Source: Acidobacteriaceae bacterium (GTDB lineage: Bacteria; Acidobacteriota; Terriglobia; Terriglobales; Acidobacteriaceae). From it: a stretch of 61,004 bases of DNA. The number at the start of each line of letters is the position of its first letter. Positions within the stretch are counted from its first letter, which is position 1. Location: contig PLHQ01000184.1 in the NCBI GenBank assembly GCA_003138975.1, positions 1 to 61,004 of the forward strand. Reading direction: 5' to 3'. Below the pieces are notes generated by a model that saw only the letters and a program-made list of their open reading frames with translations, ran no database searches and was not told the origin of the DNA. Below, piece by piece: positions 51,912-60,201 of this stretch. The translations under genes were made by a program, and so were the position numbers.

Positions 51912-52146
51912 AGCTTTTTCGGCGCGCCAGAACGAACGGCGAGCCATGAGGCGGGAACGACTCTCAAGTGGAGGCACCTAAAGGGCACGACTTCCGTTAC
52001 GGTACAAGTACCTGCCCGCCGCATTGCGCCGGTCCAAGACGGGTCGCTGGGCCGCGATCAAGTCCGATCAGTACGTTCGTCTACTTTCTCTGCCCGGCGC
52101 GAATGGACCGGTCACGTCGCGATCTGCTAACGTCTCCCAGCGCTGG

Positions 52147-53157
52147 TCAGTGGGCAACCGCGTTGACGGAGGCTGGGGCTGCAAGCGCAATCTTCACTGA
52201 ATCGGGCTGCGTCCACACAGCCTTCCCATTTGATAGCTCGATGCGATTCATCGTGATCTTCAATTGCTGATGGTCGACTTCGACGAGGAGGTAGTGGTAG
52301 TTTACTTCCTTGCTCTGGAAAAGATCTGTGGGGGCGCGTTCGATAGGATAGGCGTGAGCCGCTCCTCCTCCGGAGACGAAGTAAGTGACGCCACCGTGTT
52401 CATGGCGTTCGTAGTTGTGCACATGTCCTGAGAAGACCACGAAACGGGCACGAGTGTGGGACTGGCGATCCTCCAGCATCTTCGCCAGTGCTCGCTCCGT
52501 GGATCGCGCAGAGTGGCCTCCACCGAACATCTTTCCGTCCGAGGAACTGGTATAAGGCGGATGGTGAAACATAAGGAACACAAAGTCTACATCGGACGGG
52601 ATGTTGTCGAGTTTGCTGGAAAGCCATTGGCCCTGCGGGCCAGAAACTTCATCCAGAGAGCTGTCGAGCACCAGCAGAAGCGTATTTGCGGCTCGCACAG
52701 AGTAGTAGCGGCTGTTCTTCAGATCGGGGAAGCGCTGGAAATAGTTGCCCAGCGCAATTTTCTCGTCTCCGTGCAGGTCGTGATTGCCGAGCGCGGGATA
52801 GACAGGGATTCTCTTGTCACGCCAAATGGTTGTCTCGCTATCCCAGACCTTCCAATCGTTCACGTCATAGCCGTTGTAAACAATGTCGCCGGTGAAACAA
52901 ATAAATGCGGGATTAACCTCGGCGATGGCTTGCACCAGCGCTACGCGCACCGCGGGATTCGCAGCGTCCGTGTCTTTAGGATCATGAAAGCGAGTGTCGC
53001 CGTAGGCCACAAAGCGAAACGGAACACTCGTATTGAACTGCAGATCAACCGATGTTTGCGCGGTCGACTCCTTCGTGCAACTAGTCAGCCCAAATAGTGC
53101 CGCCGTTAGGCACAGAAGCGACAACGTCTGCGCGAAGTATCTGCGTTGTGAAAGCAT
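52147..53157 (-). CDS. calcineurin-like metallophosphoesterase, lipoprotein
   Basis: 336 residues. A type II signal with LTSC (Cys27) predicts lipid anchoring. The metallophosphatase core is complete: GDTRFHDP, TGDIVYNGYD, LGNHDLHGDE, FHHPPYTS and GHVHNYER, giving the dinuclear metal ligands. This set resembles purple-acid-phosphatase-like extracellular enzymes. Substrate unknown. Downstream of the YncE-like gene by 33 bases, so probably co-transcribed with it and the TonB receptor. Confidence 0.9.
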   Translation of the reverse strand: MLSQRRYFAQTLSLLCLTAALFGLTSCTKESTAQTSVDLQFNTSVPFRFVAYGDTRFHDPKDTDAANPAVRVALVQAIAEVNPAFICFTGDIVYNGYDVNDWKVWDSETTIWRDKRIPVYPALGNHDLHGDEKIALGNYFQRFPDLKNSRYYSVRAANTLLLVLDSSLDEVSGPQGQWLSSKLDNIPSDVDFVFLMFHHPPYTSSSDGKMFGGGHSARSTERALAKMLEDRQSHTRARFVVFSGHVHNYERHEHGGVTYFVSGGGAAHAYPIERAPTDLFQSKEVNYHYLLVEVDHQQLKITMNRIELSNGKAVWTQPDSVKIALAAPASVNAVAH

Positions 53158-53190
53158 GGTTAAAGATTACGCTCTGCACTCAAGTATCGG

Positions 53191-54201
53191 CTACTTTCCC
53201 ACGACCAACACCTCGAACTGCCCCGCTTCTGCCGTAGAAAGAAAGAGACGGTGCGTTCTTGGATCGAGGGCCATGGTCTTGGCTCGCGGCAAAGTCTTCA
53301 CGGTCTGGACTACGGAGTACTTGTTGGGATTGTCCTCGCGAACCACGGTGATGCTTCCTTCTCCGTTGGAGTTGAAGATCAGCTTCGTCTCCGGATCGAA
53401 GGCGGTTGCATCCACGTGATCGCCAATTGGAAGCGTGGTTATCACCTGGCCTGTGTCGGCGTTCATGACGGCCATTACTTTGCTGCGGCAACCGAGGAAC
53501 AGACGGCGGTTGGCGCGATCGATCGCCATGCTCGAGGGCGATGCGCAGGGTGCGGTCGGCCAGCGCTTGTCGACCGCGAGTTTGCGGGAGTCGATCTTCA
53601 GCACGAGGCTTTCATCCTCCAGATTGTTGTAGACAAAGCCGTCGCCGTCCGCGGCCGCGTATTCCGGCCCGCCACCGAGGTCGATTGTGCCGGCAACCTT
53701 GCCGGTGGCGGCATCGATGGCGGTCACGCTGTTGCTGCCTCCGTTGAAGGCGAAGACTCGCGAAGTGGCGGGATCGAAGATGATGGCATCGGGCTTCTGT
53801 CCTGTCGGAACTTCGGCGATGGGCTTCAGAGTCTTCAGATCAAAAATGGTAACCGTCGAGGATTGGCCGTTGCTCACGAATCCGCGGCCAAGCTCCGGTG
53901 CGATCGCAATCCCATGCACGCCGAGCGTCTTCGAGATACTTCCAACGATGGCCCCCGAATCCACATCAATCACTTCGACTTGCGTTCCGTGAGAGACGTA
54001 CAAACGCCGCGCCGCTTCATCTACGGTGAGATAGTCCCAACTACCCTGACCGGGGATCGAGATCTTATTGGTGATCGCAAATTCCGCGGCGGATGCAGCG
54101 GAGATACCAGCAGGTGTGATCCCTAAAGCGAGAACGGCTATGAAAACTGCCAACATCCTGGCTGAAGGGTTACGGCGCGGGTTCGTGTTCTGCATCTGCA
54201 A
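53191..54201 (-). CDS. YncE-like seven-bladed beta-propeller, secreted
   Basis: 336 residues. Signal-like N-terminus (MLAVFIAVLALGITPAGISA). The mature protein has repeated YVTN-type blades: RRLYVSHGTQVEVIDVDSG, LGRGFVSNGQSSTVTIFDLK, RVFAFNGGSNSVTAIDAATG, and RLFLGCRSKVMAVMNADTG. Periplasmic. In other bacteria YncE-like proteins often sit beside TonB receptors, as here. Function is not established. A 15-bp stem-loop separates it from the receptor gene. Confidence 0.85.
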   Translation of the reverse strand: MQMQNTNPRRNPSARMLAVFIAVLALGITPAGISAASAAEFAITNKISIPGQGSWDYLTVDEAARRLYVSHGTQVEVIDVDSGAIVGSISKTLGVHGIAIAPELGRGFVSNGQSSTVTIFDLKTLKPIAEVPTGQKPDAIIFDPATSRVFAFNGGSNSVTAIDAATGKVAGTIDLGGGPEYAAADGDGFVYNNLEDESLVLKIDSRKLAVDKRWPTAPCASPSSMAIDRANRRLFLGCRSKVMAVMNADTGQVITTLPIGDHVDATAFDPETKLIFNSNGEGSITVVREDNPNKYSVVQTVKTLPRAKTMALDPRTHRLFLSTAEAGQFEVLVVGK

Positions 54202-54264
54202 GGAGCTCCATTTCTGGTCGGCGTGATTTAAGAAATGTGGCCGAAGGCGTAATCCTACGCAGCT

Positions 54265-54303
54265 AACCTGAAGTTCGCCTGAAAGCGCGGCGAACCTCAG
54301 GTT
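54265..54303. repeat. 15-bp stem-loop between receptor and propeller genes
   Basis: Arms 54265-54279 and 54289-54303 pair over 15 positions with one mismatch around a nine-base loop. No T-run on the minus strand, so more likely an mRNA-stability or processing element within the operon than an intrinsic terminator. Confidence 0.6.
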
Positions 54304-54321
54304 GGCGTGGATTCTCCTTCG

Positions 54322-57198
54322 TTACTCTCGGCGAGGCTCCCAGCGCAAGCCGAAGGAATAGGTCGGCTTGTAGTATTCGCGCTGAATCGTGTACCAAGGG
54401 CTGCCATTGTAGAAGCCGAATACCTCATCGGTCAGGTTCAGGCCCTGTACCAGCAGAGTGAGGCTCTTCTGAACACGGTAGCTGGCTTGCGCGTCCACTT
54501 GTAAGTGCGAGTAGAGGTAGATGTCGCCCGCCGGACCTTTGGGACCAAAGCTCGATGGGTCTTCGGTAGTGTTGTTTTCCCATTGATACTGGAAAATACT
54601 CTTACTGTTGTAAGTGGTCCCAAGACGCGCCGAGAAACGGCCTTTATCGTAGGTCGGACTGAAGTTCCAAGTGAGCGGAGCCTGGCGCTGCAGCGCAGGA
54701 TTGTCATTGCGAACCGGCAACGTACCCGCGCTTGAGCCTGTCCAGCTGAAGTTCGCCGAAACCCCGAAGCCGTTCAACCCACCTGGAAGGAAGCCGAGAT
54801 GCTGGATGTAGGCGGCCTCCATCCCATACAGCTTTGCATTGACGCCGTTGATGATGTAATCCAAGTGATATCCCGGGTACTGGTTGTAGTAAGGATCTCC
54901 TGGGCTCAGAGTCGGGTTGTCGACGTAATAGATGGGAGCGCTCAATTGTTTGTAAAAGAAGCCCGCCTGAATCTCGCCGAAAGGCTTCAGGTAGTGCTCG
55001 TAGAGCAAGTCATAGCTGTTGGCGTGTTCAGGCTTGAGGTTGGGGTTCCCTATGCCGACGCTGTACGGAGTCGAGGACTGATCGAGGGTAACATAGGGTA
55101 TTGTGTCGTACGGATCGGGCCGGGAAATTCCTCTGCCGTAGACCGCGCGGATGTCGGAGTCGTCGGTAATGCGGTAGCGCAACTGAACGCTGGGCATAGG
55201 ATCCCAATACCAGGCGCTGGCTGTCGCCGGAGCGGTGGAGACGTAATTGCCATTTACGTCATTGGTCACGATGTAGCCACGTGTGTCCAGTTGTGTGGCT
55301 TCGATGCGGAGGCCGGTTTGCAGGCGGAAGCGGCCAAACTCAATCGTGTTCATGGCGTAGGCCGCAGAGACTCGCTCCGTGAGGTCGTAGTTGCTGGCGT
55401 CGGAACCGAGGTGAGTGGCGCCTTCGTCGAGCGACAAAATCCCTTGATTAAGCAAGTTGTTCAGATCGCCAGTAATCTTGCCGAAGCTGGTAAATGGACC
55501 AATCTTATATGCGCCAAAGTAGTAGTTGGGATCGGAGAGCCCCGTTAGAAACTGGGTCATCAGCGGGGCTGCTGCGCTCGGATTGTCGTAAACCGGCGAA
55601 TAGGCGTCCTGACCTTTGTGCGCGTTCCGGACCTTGAAACCGAACTCAAAGGTCGAGGAATGCGAAGCGAGATGGTAGTTCCTGGCGTAGGAAAACGCTC
55701 CTTGCAAATTTACCTGCGAAGTATTGCCTGAGGTTGTATCGATGTCCAGCAAGCTCCACTGGTTCGGATCGAAGAAGGGTGTGCCGGGTGCGGTGCAGGC
55801 TGGGCTGAATTGAGGCAGGTGAATGTTCGGCGCGCCCACGTAGGAACAAATGGGCGTAACGCCATCACTCAGAGTTGTGGGACCGTTATATTGGAAATCG
55901 GCTCCCGGATTTCCCGCTGCAGCCGTTTGACGTGCGCGCGAAGCCGAGAGTTCCCAGCTTAGCCAGGATTTCGTGAAGACATGTTTGCCGCCGATGGCCA
56001 GATTGTAGATGCCGTAGTCGGGCAGACGAGATGAGGTCGAGAATTTCGGGGTTCCAGGAGGGCTAGTTGCGCCATCGTTCAGCGTATACACCCATTTGTC
56101 GCCGTAGTCTTTGAAGTCGGACACAAAATAGTGGAGATAAAGACCCGAGCCTTCTCCGAGTTTGTAATCGAGAGAACCGCCGAAACCATAGCGAGTGCGT
56201 TTATATCTGTAGTCACGGAGGTCGATGCTGTCGTAGTAAGGGGATGCGAAATTAGGATCGGGCGTGGGTTCGATGTCGTTGATGCCGCGGCCATTGTAGT
56301 CGTAGCTTCCGGAAAAAAGGGCGCCAAATTTCTTGCTGGAGCCAAATCGCTGACCTACGGTTCCAGTCATTTGGTAGACATAGCGCGTGTTCAAGATGGG
56401 AGTAAATCCACCGATTCCTTCCAGGGACAGAGTCGGAAGATCGCCAGCGGTTTTGGTGCGTATATTAACGGATCCGCCAATGGCGTCTCCGTCCTGATTG
56501 GCCGACAGGGTTTTGCTGACCTCGACTGACTCGACGATACCGGCGGGAATCGTGTCCAGTTTCACCTGACGGACTCCGGCTTCGGGCGACGGCACGTTGA
56601 CGCCGTCGATGGTCAGGTTGTTCAAGCGCGGCTCGGTTCCGCGGATCTGGACGTACTTACCTTCTCCCTCGTCGCGTTCCAAGGTCACGCTCGGCAGGCG
56701 GCCGACGGCATCGGCGATGTTCGCGTTCGGGAGGCTGGTGATTACATCGGCTGGCAAGACTTGAAGGATGTCGTCAGAAGCTCGCTCGCGGTTGATGGCC
56801 TCGGCCTCGCCATGGGGGCGGTCGCCAATCACGGTGATTTCTTCGCTCTTTCCAGAGACATCCAACCTAGCTTCGATGTGGCTTGCCTGGCCAGCCGTGA
56901 CCTTCACCTGTTGCGTGAATGTCAGGAATCCCAGGTATGAAATTGTGAGAGTGTAGTTGCCGGGGGTTAGCCCGGTGATGGTGAACTCTCCTTGCTCGTT
57001 GGTGGCAATTCTGTATTCGCCCGGTTGTAGTTTTACGATCGCTCCAGCCAGTACGGCGCCCTGTTTGTCCACAGCACGTCCACTGATAATTCCGTACTCG
57101 GTTTGGGCGAAGGCCGTTCCCAGGAGAGCGCAAAAGGTCAGCCGGACCGCCATTGTCCGGATAATAGAGAGAATGCAGGAAGGGTTCTGTGTTTTCAT
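54322..57198 (-). CDS. TonB-dependent receptor (Xanthomonas/Caulobacter type)
   Basis: Outer-membrane active transporter of 958 residues. After a signal peptide (AVRLTFCALLGTAFAQ) comes a CarboxypepD-reg-like domain (ISGRAVDKQGAVLAGAIVKL), then the plug with NIADAVGRLPSVTLERDEGE, KYVQIRGTEPRLNNLTIDGV and SANQDGDAIGGSVNIRTKTA, the subclass pattern of TIGR01782-type receptors. The barrel follows and ends in an aromatic-containing SFGLRWEPRRE, not a terminal Phe/Trp. Substrate unknown; the next genes (propeller and phosphoesterase) suggest a phosphorylated compound. Confidence 0.92.
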   Translation of the reverse strand: MKTQNPSCILSIIRTMAVRLTFCALLGTAFAQTEYGIISGRAVDKQGAVLAGAIVKLQPGEYRIATNEQGEFTITGLTPGNYTLTISYLGFLTFTQQVKVTAGQASHIEARLDVSGKSEEITVIGDRPHGEAEAINRERASDDILQVLPADVITSLPNANIADAVGRLPSVTLERDEGEGKYVQIRGTEPRLNNLTIDGVNVPSPEAGVRQVKLDTIPAGIVESVEVSKTLSANQDGDAIGGSVNIRTKTAGDLPTLSLEGIGGFTPILNTRYVYQMTGTVGQRFGSSKKFGALFSGSYDYNGRGINDIEPTPDPNFASPYYDSIDLRDYRYKRTRYGFGGSLDYKLGEGSGLYLHYFVSDFKDYGDKWVYTLNDGATSPPGTPKFSTSSRLPDYGIYNLAIGGKHVFTKSWLSWELSASRARQTAAAGNPGADFQYNGPTTLSDGVTPICSYVGAPNIHLPQFSPACTAPGTPFFDPNQWSLLDIDTTSGNTSQVNLQGAFSYARNYHLASHSSTFEFGFKVRNAHKGQDAYSPVYDNPSAAAPLMTQFLTGLSDPNYYFGAYKIGPFTSFGKITGDLNNLLNQGILSLDEGATHLGSDASNYDLTERVSAAYAMNTIEFGRFRLQTGLRIEATQLDTRGYIVTNDVNGNYVSTAPATASAWYWDPMPSVQLRYRITDDSDIRAVYGRGISRPDPYDTIPYVTLDQSSTPYSVGIGNPNLKPEHANSYDLLYEHYLKPFGEIQAGFFYKQLSAPIYYVDNPTLSPGDPYYNQYPGYHLDYIINGVNAKLYGMEAAYIQHLGFLPGGLNGFGVSANFSWTGSSAGTLPVRNDNPALQRQAPLTWNFSPTYDKGRFSARLGTTYNSKSIFQYQWENNTTEDPSSFGPKGPAGDIYLYSHLQVDAQASYRVQKSLTLLVQGLNLTDEVFGFYNGSPWYTIQREYYKPTYSFGLRWEPRRE

Positions 57199-57505
57199 GG
57201 GTGATGCTCCTTTGGCAATAACTGCAAAACCGCTCTAGCTGCGCTGTTCAGCGCGGAGCACGATTTCGTCGGAGACTAACTCCGCCGAAATAGGAGAATC
57301 TTCGGATCGAGGATGACTAACAATCGTAGAGAGGCTTTGTGACGCGGTGATGAACGGAAAGTTAATATTCTTTCAGATTGGCGTCCGCTGACCTAGACGA
57401 AGAATCCGAGTGAGCCGATTATTGGCGAAACCTCGCTTTTACACTCACGGTTGTTGCCAGGCTGATGCAACGCGGAGTATGATCGCGGCCTCCACAGGAG
57501 CAGCT
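57199..57505. other. regulatory spacer upstream of the TonB receptor gene
   Basis: Holds a 12-position stem with one mismatch (57263-57274 with 57280-57291, five-base loop) and a perfect dyad GCGCTGTTCAGCGC (57241-57254), both within 100 bases of the receptor ATG at 57198. These are candidate operator or leader elements. No gene is seen. Confidence 0.55.
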
Positions 57506-57958
57506 ATGAAGAACGTGCTAGCTATTGCATTGCTTTGTTTGCTTTCGCTGTCTCTCGCCGCCGCCGGCCAAAAGACGTCCAAGAAGGGTACTGTCGAGGA
57601 TCAGATCAAGGAACACGAGCAAAACTGGGCACAAGCGACCATAAAGGAAGGCGCAGCCGCGGTGGATCAATATGAAGCCGATGACATCATCGACACCGAC
57701 CCCAGCGGCCGCGTTACCGACAAAGCCCAAGACAAGATAGATTTGAGCTCGGGCGATCTGAAATTCCAATCCATCGAAGTGAGTGACCTGAAAGTCCACG
57801 TTTACGGCAACACCGCTGTGGCGGCCGGAACCAATATGACGAAAGGTACGTATAAGGGGCAGGATATAAGCGGAAAGTATCGCTTCACTGACACCTGGGT
57901 CAAGCGAAACGGCAAGTGGCAGGCGGTAGCTTCGCAATCCACCAAGATACAGCGGTAA
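57506..57958 (+). CDS. secreted DUF4440/SnoaL-like protein
   Basis: From ATG 57506 (ACAGGAG nine bases upstream), 150 residues. The signal peptide is clear (VLAIALLCLLSLSLAAAGQ). The mature protein reads IKEHEQNWAQATIKEGAAAV, YEADDIIDTDPSGRVTDKAQ and YRFTDTWVKRNGKWQAVASQ, the NTF2-like fold of DUF4440. Small ligand binding or an enzyme accessory role is typical; the ligand is unknown. Confidence 0.85.
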   Translation: MKNVLAIALLCLLSLSLAAAGQKTSKKGTVEDQIKEHEQNWAQATIKEGAAAVDQYEADDIIDTDPSGRVTDKAQDKIDLSSGDLKFQSIEVSDLKVHVYGNTAVAAGTNMTKGTYKGQDISGKYRFTDTWVKRNGKWQAVASQSTKIQR

Positions 57959-58215
57959 ACATTAAGCGATGGCCGACGCACTTGAAAGGTCAGCGATTGG
58001 CGGAGTATCGAGATCAATCCTCCCGGAACTTTAATCGGGCGCAGAGTCGGCACGGTCTCCAACACAACCGTCTACGTGATTTGGGCTCAGCTTGGAAAGT
58101 GTTGCTGCTGTGGGTCTTCTCGGGGTGCTTGCGTACCCAGCCATCATCTATGTTGTTGCCCGTCTGCGATAGTTGGCGAAATATCCCTATTACACGCATT
58201 ATTGCTGAGGAGACC
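57959..58215 (+). other. spacer with a broken membrane-protein fragment
   Basis: At about 58092-58172 a plus-strand frame reads SVAAVGLLGVLAYPAIIYVV followed by ARLR and a TAG stop; it looks like the end of a membrane helix. An in-frame TGA lies just upstream, with no valid start besides a TTG. It may be a remnant or a very small membrane peptide. Confidence 0.3.
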
Positions 58216-58581
58216 ATGATTGAAGACTTATATGACCTGATCGGGGGACGTAGCACTATCGAGGCTGCTACAAAGCTCTTCTACGACAAAATCTTGCAGG
58301 ATGATAACTTGCGCCATTTCTTTGAAGGAGTTGACGTGGCGCACCTCCGGTCCCGGCAGGCTATGTTGATTTCCATGCTCCTCGGCGGACGAGTGTATAC
58401 AGGGAAAGATATTCGTGACGCCCATGCCCGGTCCAGAGATCAGGGTTTGAACGGTGCGCACTTCGACCTGTTCCTCCAGCACTTTCGCGCAGCCCTGGAA
58501 GAAGTGGGAGTCATGCCGGAGAATGCCGAGAAAGTCGTGAAACGTCTGGAAAGCAAGCGAGGAAGCGTACTGGGCACATAA
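58216..58581 (+). CDS. group 1 truncated hemoglobin
   Basis: Small heme protein of 121 residues from ATG 58216, preceded by TGAGGAG. It shows LYDLIGGRSTIEAATKLFYD, LRHFFEGVDVAHLRSRQAML and LLGGRVYTGKDIRDAHARSR, the trHbN pattern with the proximal His in DAHA, then GLNGAHFDLFLQHFRAALEE. Roles in the family include NO dioxygenation and O2 handling. Nothing near it points to one of these. Confidence 0.92.
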   Translation: MIEDLYDLIGGRSTIEAATKLFYDKILQDDNLRHFFEGVDVAHLRSRQAMLISMLLGGRVYTGKDIRDAHARSRDQGLNGAHFDLFLQHFRAALEEVGVMPENAEKVVKRLESKRGSVLGT

Positions 58582-58707
58582 AATCGCTCTTCATTAAAAA
58601 CGAGAAGAGCTTGTCGGCGGCAAGCCCATCCGAGCCCGTATCGTCGGCAACTTATTCGTCAACTGGCGATCGCGGTAGGGACAGCCGTCGCCGGCTGCCC
58701 CCCGCAC

Positions 58708-58743
58708 AGACCCGGACGGGCGCTGATTAGCGCATCCGGTTCT
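58708..58743 (-). ncRNA. group II intron domain V
   Basis: Minus-strand hairpin starting AGAACCGGATGCGC and ending CCGTCCGGGTCT: a 34-36 nt stem with the usual bulge and a four-to-five-base terminal loop. Followed by the TGTGCGGGGGGC stretch that commonly links domains V and VI in bacterial introns of this kind. Confidence 0.75.
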
Positions 58744-60201
58744 TATCTCGGATGAGTGGCGGCGAAGCGAGCGTCAGGAAAGGGATGGAGCGCACGCGGT
58801 TGAGGGAGCCATTGCTGAGCCAGTGCTAGGGTGCGCGTCCAGGACACCGAGCGTTTCTGGCTCCGGCGGCGAAGAGTGCGCCACCAAAGCGCAAGCACCC
58901 GGTCCCGGAATCCACCCAGGCTCTTGAGGTTTCCCGGTACCGCGTAGTAGTTGAAGTAGCCTTGGACGATCGACTGGAGCCACTGTCCGGTTTGGGGCAC
59001 GGGATCGTGTGCGCTCACGGAGTTGCTGCTTAATCTGTCGCAGCTTGGCTCGCATGCGCTTGCGGATCGTCGTGCGCCGCACCATGAATCGCCCTAATCC
59101 GTTCTTCCCGCTGATGTGCTTGAAGCCCAGAAAGTCGAACGTTTCCGGTCTGCCTTCCCCTCTTCGTTCCCGGTTTTGTTCGGCAAACCGACCGAACTCA
59201 ATCCGGCGCGTCTTGTCGGGATGGAGTTCCAGCCCAAACTTCCCCAGTCGCTCCCGTAAGTTTTCCAGAAAGTGATCTGCGTCCGTCTGATACTGGAATC
59301 CCACGATGGTGTCATCGGCATATCGGATGACCACCACCTCGCCTTGCGCATACTTCCTGCGCCAGACGTTCACCCAGAGATCGAAACTGTAGTGCAGGTA
59401 TATATTCGCGAGGAGCGGTGAAATCACCGAACCTTGCGGACTCCCTGTCTGCACTTCCGACCACTTGCCTTCCTCCATCACTCCAGCCTTGAGCCATTTC
59501 TGGATCAGTCGCAGAATGCGGGGGTCGGCGACGCGATGCTCCACGAACTTGATCAGCCAACGGTGATCGAGGTTGTCGAAAAAACCGCGAATGTCGGCGT
59601 CTAGAACGTAGTTCACTTTCTTCTTCAGGAGCGCATATGACAGTGCATCCAGCGCTTGATGCTGGCTGCGCCCCGGGCGAAATCCATACGAAAACCCGAG
59701 AAAGTCTTCCTCGTAAATCTGGTTGAGGATGGTAGCCACGGCGTACTGGACGAGCTTATCTTCCAAGGCCGCGACTCCGAGTGGACGTTGCCGTCCATCT
59801 TCTTTCTCTATGTACACTCTTCGCGATGGCTGCGCACGGTATGCTCCACGATGAACTCGGCCGTGGAGATCGATCCGTCGATCTTCAATTCCGTTTTCAT
59901 ACTCCTGCCATGTCACCCCGTCCACTCCGGGTGCGGCTTTCCTCTTGAGTGAGTAAAAGCTTTCCCGCAGCAGATCGATAGTCAGATGGTGGAGCAAGGC
60001 GGTGAACTTCATCTCCTTATTCTCCCTTGCTGCTTTCCGGTCGGGTAGGACAGTGGCGCGTAGCGGGCTTCGAATGATGCCGACGTTTCCACCGTCCCCC
60101 CTATCATTCCGTACGGTGGGTTTTCCCCAGTACGGCTGAAAGGCTGGCCTGTCAGACAGCGCCTTCGCGCACGTCCCGCTGGTTAAGCCTGCACCCGGCA
60201 T
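58743..60201 (-). pseudogene. group II intron maturase / reverse transcriptase, frameshifted
   Basis: LtrA-type protein. The main frame (to 59015) holds RT blocks: AAPGVDGVTWQEY, RPLGVAALEDKLVQ, GFSYGFRPGRSQHQALD, YVLDADIRGFFDNLDHRW, TGSPQGSVISPLLANIYL and VIRYADDTIVGFQ with the YADD catalytic site, then HISGKNGLGRF. Near 59015 an indel shifts the frame: the maturase domain (SAHDPVPQTGQWLQSIVQGY, then FRDRVLALWWRTLRRRSQK) continues in another frame to 58743. The reading starts at ATG 60201. Either a genuine inactivating mutation or a sequencing error. Confidence 0.85.

Noticed and set aside
53251-54126. Long plus-strand frame opposite the YncE-like gene
   Set aside because: No family motif, while the minus strand has a signal peptide and propeller blades. 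High G+C produces such frames.
54799-55548. Plus-strand frame of 249 codons opposite the TonB receptor
   Set aside because: Reads as complement of beta-barrel codons; no start context and no domain.
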